A stretch of DNA of 24,352 nucleotides from UBA8752 sp964223495 (GTDB lineage Bacteria > Bacteroidota > Bacteroidia > Flavobacteriales_D > Sanyastnellaceae), in NCBI GenBank assembly GCA_964223495.1, contig CAXQGL010000072.1:1-24352 (forward strand). The letters are read 5' to 3'. Positions 20,965 to 24,352 of this stretch are shown piece after piece. A model generated the notes under the pieces. That model worked only from the letters and a program-made list of their open reading frames with translations, made no database searches and was not told the origin of the DNA. A program made the position numbers and the translations under genes. Position 1 is the first letter of the stretch, and each line of letters begins with the position of its first letter.

Positions 20965-23900
20965 CTATTCATTCTTGTTCTCAAATGGGCAATGCAGGTC
21001 GATGGTCCACCGTGAGCGGTTGGACGCATCCAAGGTGACGATACCCTTCAGCTGTTGGGAGAGCCTTTGGATGAGGCGCAACCCGAGGGAGTCGCCGCCA
21101 TCGAGTGGTGTGTCCGGCGGAAGGCCGGGTCCGTTGTCCGCATATTCCAGCCTGAGCACGCCAGATTCGGCTTCGGTCCAGCGGATACTGATGGTCAGGA
21201 GTTTGTCATCCGAGATGGCATGTCGAAGGCTGTTGGTGAGCAGCTCGTTGATCAGCAGGCCGAAGGGTTGGGCGACTTCGATGTCGAGCCGGATGTCATC
21301 CCCCTCCAGGTCCCATTGCACCGCCTCAGGCTCTTCGAGCAGGGCATCCTCCACCCGTTGCACGTATTCGCTGATGAAATCGGTGAGCTGGATCTCACGG
21401 GCGTCGGGATTGAGGTAGAGGTGCTGGTGGACCAATGAGATGGAATCGATCCGGGAACGCCCAGCTACTAGGGCGCGCCTGACGTGCCCATCCGGTTCAC
21501 GGGAGGATTGCAGATCGAGCAGGCTGCCGATGATCTGCAGGTTGTTCTTCACCCGGTGGTGTACCTCCTTGAGATAGGTCTGCTGCAGGTCCAGGGCTAC
21601 GCTGAGGTTCTGCGTCCGCTCGGCCACCATGGCCTCCAGTTGTGCGTTCCGGTTGCGAAGCAAGGAGAATCGCCACCGGATGGCCAGACCGATCAGGGCA
21701 CCCACGGAGAGGAACAAGGCCAAGATGTTCTGCACTTGGGTGTACCAGGGGGCGGCGACACTGATGGGCAGGAGCAAACCCCGTTTGGGCCATCCTGTGC
21801 CGCGCTGGCGCGCTTGAACTTCGAGTCTTGTGGTGCCTGAAGGCAGGCCGCTCAGGTTGATTTCGGGTTCGTCGATGTTGATCCACTCCGAAGGCGTTCC
21901 TGTTTTGCCGAATCGGGTGCGGTAACGGAAATACTGGGGCGCAGCCGAGAAGTCGAGCAGGGCCAGCTTCAGTGCGACGAAATCGTCACCGGCATCGAGG
22001 ATCAGGCTTCCTTCGCGGTTGAACCGGTCGAGGACCTCTTTCACATCGCCGCTCTCGGATCGGTGCTGCAACAGCGAGGTGATCACGAGGGGTGGGCGCT
22101 TGTGCGAAGTGGCCTCGAGTGCTTGCGGGTCGAATCGCAGGAGGCCATTGATGGTGCTGAAATAGACCTTGCCAGATGCGCCCCCGTGGACGCCGGTGCG
22201 GTTGAACTCGCTTTCATGCAGTCCGTGCCGCCGGTCGAAGACGCGAATGACGAAGGTGAGGGGATTCAGGCTGAACAGCCCGTTGTCCGTGCTGAACCAC
22301 AGCAGCCCTGTCCGGTCCTCCACGCCGCCATAGACGGCGGTCGAGGGCAGTCCCATCTCCATGTCGAATTGTGTGGTTTCCGATGTGGTCGGATCCCACC
22401 GTATCAGGCCATTGGATGCCGTGCCGATCCAATGCAGGCCACGGCTGTCCACCATCCGGTGGTGCGCCTCGGAAATGGCGGGTGCAGTTGGACTGATGGC
22501 GCTCCAGGGGAGCCATGCATCAGATTCCTCATCAAAGGCGTGTATGCCGCTCGAGCCGATGGCCCACAGCGTGTCCCGGCGCTCTTCAAGCTGGTAAACG
22601 TTGCCGATGCGGTCGTCGGGCCATGTTCCGTAAGGGCGGATTTGCCCATCCTCGAGGGTGAAAACTCCATCGGCCCCGATCAACCACCGTTGGTCCTCCG
22701 TGCGCAGCGTGGTCCATATGGCGCTGGTCAATTCGGTCTTCACCAGGAACTGGTGTTTGCCGCTGTCATCGAGCCACCCCAGGCCTTGTCGGGCCATGAT
22801 GAACAAGGTGTCCCCGGTCCAATGGAGTCCCGCTCCCCGCGCATATTCGTCCAAGAGAAATTTGGACGACCCCCGGTTCCACAGGCGCACACCACTGCCA
22901 TTGGTAACAAAGACGAATGAATCGGGACCCAATTCGACAATTTCTCTGCATCCGTTGAGGCCGTGGATTCTGGCATTGGAACGGTCGTTTTCCGGCCCGG
23001 AGGAGAAGATCGCTTCGAAAGGGTCCGGCATGGCTTGAAAGACTTCAATCCCTTTCCATGTGCCGACCCAGGCTTCTCGGGCTTCCGTGAAATGCACGGT
23101 GTGGATGAGCTGGGTGAATTGGAGGTTGTCGCTGACGGGGCCGGAGTGCAACAGCTGGCCTTTCCGGTCGACAATGGCCAGGAGGTTTTCGTAAAAACAC
23201 CACAAGTCACCATTCCATGGATTGCGCGCGATGCGGGTCTGACTGCGGTCGACTGGCACTGGAAATGGAAACCAATCGCTCCAGTGCCCAGCTGTACTGA
23301 CCTGGCCCGAGAGATCGAGGTGGATGAGCGCACCTGTGGATTCGGCATCCCAGAGGTTGAAATACCAGAGTCCCGTCGAGTCGCAGCGCAGGACCAGGGG
23401 ATGGGGGTCGCCTTGCCTCGGCGCCGTGTAGTTGAAGGAAGAGGTCTGGATGTGATGGAGTGAATCCGATCGCAGGAACAGCAGGTCGGTGATGCGGTTG
23501 TTCGAACGTTGGAGCCACGGACCCTGTTCGCGGTCCCCCGGCCACAGGCTCCATGGCTTGGCCTGCAGGAATTCAAATCTGGGAGAGACCCGACTTCCAT
23601 CCCTGAACAACGCCATGGAGTCCCGAAGGCTGCCGACATAGTCCCATCGGTATTCCGCATTGTCCAGCTGTGGCCAACGGTTCCGGATGCCGTCTTCCTG
23701 CTCGGGCGCGGTTGGTGAGGTCTTGCCATCCAAGGTCGAGAAGGCGATGAGGGTGTCTTGGCTCGTGCCTTCCTGGTTCGGTGCGAGGTTGATGTGGATG
23801 GTCCCATCCTTCCGGTCGTAGGCGCGGATGAGCACCTGGTTCATCCGTTGCCTGGTGTTCACCATGTCCGCGTAGGGATGGTGCTCGAAGCGGCGGCCGT

Positions 23901-24108
23901 CAAAGCGGTCGAGTCCGTTGGCGGTCGCCAGCCACATGAATCCGCGTGGATCCCGGGTGATGTGGTACACGTTGTTGCTGGACAGGCCGTCCAGCGCGTC
24001 GAAGTGCTGTTGGGTCAGCGTGATGCGCTGTCCTTTCGGTACTTCCCTTTGCTGCCCCGCCATTTGCAGGCAACAGACAACGAGCAGGCTGGCCAGGATG
24101 CGGTGCAC
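20965..24108 (-). CDS. Propeller-domain sensor histidine kinase (HisKA_2 type)
   Basis: A 1047-residue membrane sensor kinase. Domains in order: signal peptide (residues 1-20, ending LQMAGQQ), a periplasmic two-component-regulator propeller (about 25-690) with motifs such as NNVYHITRDPRGFMWLATAN and DRTGLLWFSTDNGLF, a Y_Y_Y-like beta-sandwich (about 700-780), one membrane helix (about 794-813), a short coiled coil, then a HisKA_2 dimerisation domain and HATPase. The phospho-histidine is H850/H851 in KEVHHRVKNNLQII; the N box is N954 (NELLTNSLRHA), the G1 box D991 (DNGPG) and G2 DSLGLRLIQ. It lacks receiver and AraC domains, so it is not a hybrid; it should phosphorylate the LytTR regulator 53 nt downstream. 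GTG 24108 is chosen over upstream in-frame codons because it gives the signal peptide and follows a TATCTTCA box. Confidence 0.92.
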   Translation of the reverse strand: MHRILASLLVVCCLQMAGQQREVPKGQRITLTQQHFDALDGLSSNNVYHITRDPRGFMWLATANGLDRFDGRRFEHHPYADMVNTRQRMNQVLIRAYDRKDGTIHINLAPNQEGTSQDTLIAFSTLDGKTSPTAPEQEDGIRNRWPQLDNAEYRWDYVGSLRDSMALFRDGSRVSPRFEFLQAKPWSLWPGDREQGPWLQRSNNRITDLLFLRSDSLHHIQTSSFNYTAPRQGDPHPLVLRCDSTGLWYFNLWDAESTGALIHLDLSGQVSTAGHWSDWFPFPVPVDRSQTRIARNPWNGDLWCFYENLLAIVDRKGQLLHSGPVSDNLQFTQLIHTVHFTEAREAWVGTWKGIEVFQAMPDPFEAIFSSGPENDRSNARIHGLNGCREIVELGPDSFVFVTNGSGVRLWNRGSSKFLLDEYARGAGLHWTGDTLFIMARQGLGWLDDSGKHQFLVKTELTSAIWTTLRTEDQRWLIGADGVFTLEDGQIRPYGTWPDDRIGNVYQLEERRDTLWAIGSSGIHAFDEESDAWLPWSAISPTAPAISEAHHRMVDSRGLHWIGTASNGLIRWDPTTSETTQFDMEMGLPSTAVYGGVEDRTGLLWFSTDNGLFSLNPLTFVIRVFDRRHGLHESEFNRTGVHGGASGKVYFSTINGLLRFDPQALEATSHKRPPLVITSLLQHRSESGDVKEVLDRFNREGSLILDAGDDFVALKLALLDFSAAPQYFRYRTRFGKTGTPSEWINIDEPEINLSGLPSGTTRLEVQARQRGTGWPKRGLLLPISVAAPWYTQVQNILALFLSVGALIGLAIRWRFSLLRNRNAQLEAMVAERTQNLSVALDLQQTYLKEVHHRVKNNLQIIGSLLDLQSSREPDGHVRRALVAGRSRIDSISLVHQHLYLNPDAREIQLTDFISEYVQRVEDALLEEPEAVQWDLEGDDIRLDIEVAQPFGLLINELLTNSLRHAISDDKLLTISIRWTEAESGVLRLEYADNGPGLPPDTPLDGGDSLGLRLIQRLSQQLKGIVTLDASNRSRWTIDLHCPFENKNE

Positions 24109-24112
24109 ATCC

Positions 24113-24120
24113 TGAAGATA
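24113..24120 (-). promoter_or_regulatory. Weak candidate -7 box (TATCTTCA) for the sensor kinase
   Basis: On the minus strand TATCTTCA matches four of six fixed TAnnTTTG bases, resembles the TATCTTCG boxes of ppk1 and aconitase, and ends 4 nt before GTG 24108. It lies in the 41-nt gap after the ornithine aminotransferase stop. Confidence 0.3.
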
Positions 24121-24149
24121 ATGCGGAATGCGCCGGTCGTTCAGGCCGT

Positions 24150-24352
24150 TCAGGGCTGGAAGGTGATGACCGTTTCGCGGATGATGGCCACGCACTCGTC
24201 GAGTTGGGCCTCGGTCATGACGAGCGGCGGGGCGAAGCGGATGATGTTGCCGTGGGTGGGCTTGGCGATGAGCCCATTGTCCTTCATGGCGACGCAGAGG
24301 TCCCAGGCGGTGCTGCTGTCTGGCGTGTCGTTGATGACGATGGCGTTGAGCA
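24150..24352 (-). CDS. rocD: Ornithine aminotransferase, C-terminal end (5' part outside window)
   Basis: The last 66 or so codons of a gene entering from the right edge and ending at TGA 24150-24152. Translation gives LNAIVINDTPDSSTAWDLC, then AMKDNGLIAKPTHGNIIRFA and PPLVMTEAQLDECVAIIRET. This is the characteristic C-terminus of ornithine-oxo-acid transaminase, with the conserved LxAKPTHGNIIRFAPPL block around a substrate/PLP-site arginine. Family knowledge: the PLP enzyme converts ornithine and 2-oxoglutarate to glutamate semialdehyde and glutamate, linking arginine and proline metabolism. The PLP lysine lies in the missing part. The kinase gene begins 41 nt downstream on the same strand but seems to have its own box. 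Confidence 0.9.
   Translation of the reverse strand, partial: LNAIVINDTPDSSTAWDLCVAMKDNGLIAKPTHGNIIRFAPPLVMTEAQLDECVAIIRETVITFQP

Overview
The window (about 24.4 kb, GC-rich, densely coding on both strands) looks like a chromosomal core segment of a high-GC member of the Bacteroidota, most probably a marine-type Flavobacteriales relative. The evidence is family content: secreted Cys/Asp-rich 'GCTDxxACNY' repeats, a TlpA-type redoxin lipoprotein, a propeller sensor kinase paired with a LytTR regulator, and a DUF1343/NamZ protein. In addition, TAnnTTTG-like -7 promoter boxes precede many starts, and Shine-Dalgarno sequences are largely absent. No rRNA, tRNA, CRISPR array, insertion sequence, integrase or phage gene was seen.

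Layout. 1-1436: the 3' end of a DASH-type cryptochrome/photolyase, then two small unknown ORFs. 1477-2043 (minus): a typical 2-Cys peroxiredoxin, divergent from 2138-5121 (plus): ppk1 overlapping a Ppx/GppA phosphatase, a polyphosphate synthesis/turnover operon. 5122-8364: an uncharacterised protein with a J-domain-like N-terminus (minus), a TlpA-like thioredoxin lipoprotein (plus) and a GT4 glycosyltransferase (minus); both convergent junctions are zero-spaced TGATCA. 8429-9667 (minus): a MacB-type permease, divergent from 9725-13848 (plus): aconitase, two tandem paralogous outer-membrane-like proteins and the nuclease PdeM, all tightly spaced. 13870-17564 (minus): NamZ-type exo-N-acetylmuramidase, a small lipoprotein and a repeat-rich secreted protein with a dockerin-like tail. 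17600-20144 (plus): a LolC/E-type permease and a cystathionine beta-synthase-like PLP enzyme. 20168-24108 (minus): a LytTR response regulator behind its propeller sensor kinase. 24150-24352 (minus): the C-terminal end of ornithine aminotransferase.

Most of this is housekeeping: central carbon metabolism (aconitase), sulfur and nitrogen amino acids (CBS-like enzyme, RocD), polyphosphate, redox and DNA repair (DASH, peroxiredoxin, TlpA, PdeM) and envelope functions. I see no defence or mobile island. The most notable signal is regulatory: degenerate TAnnTTTG boxes lie only 3-5 nt upstream of the start codons of at least nine genes on both strands. That spacing fits leaderless transcription and helps settle several starts, including a GTG start for the sensor kinase.
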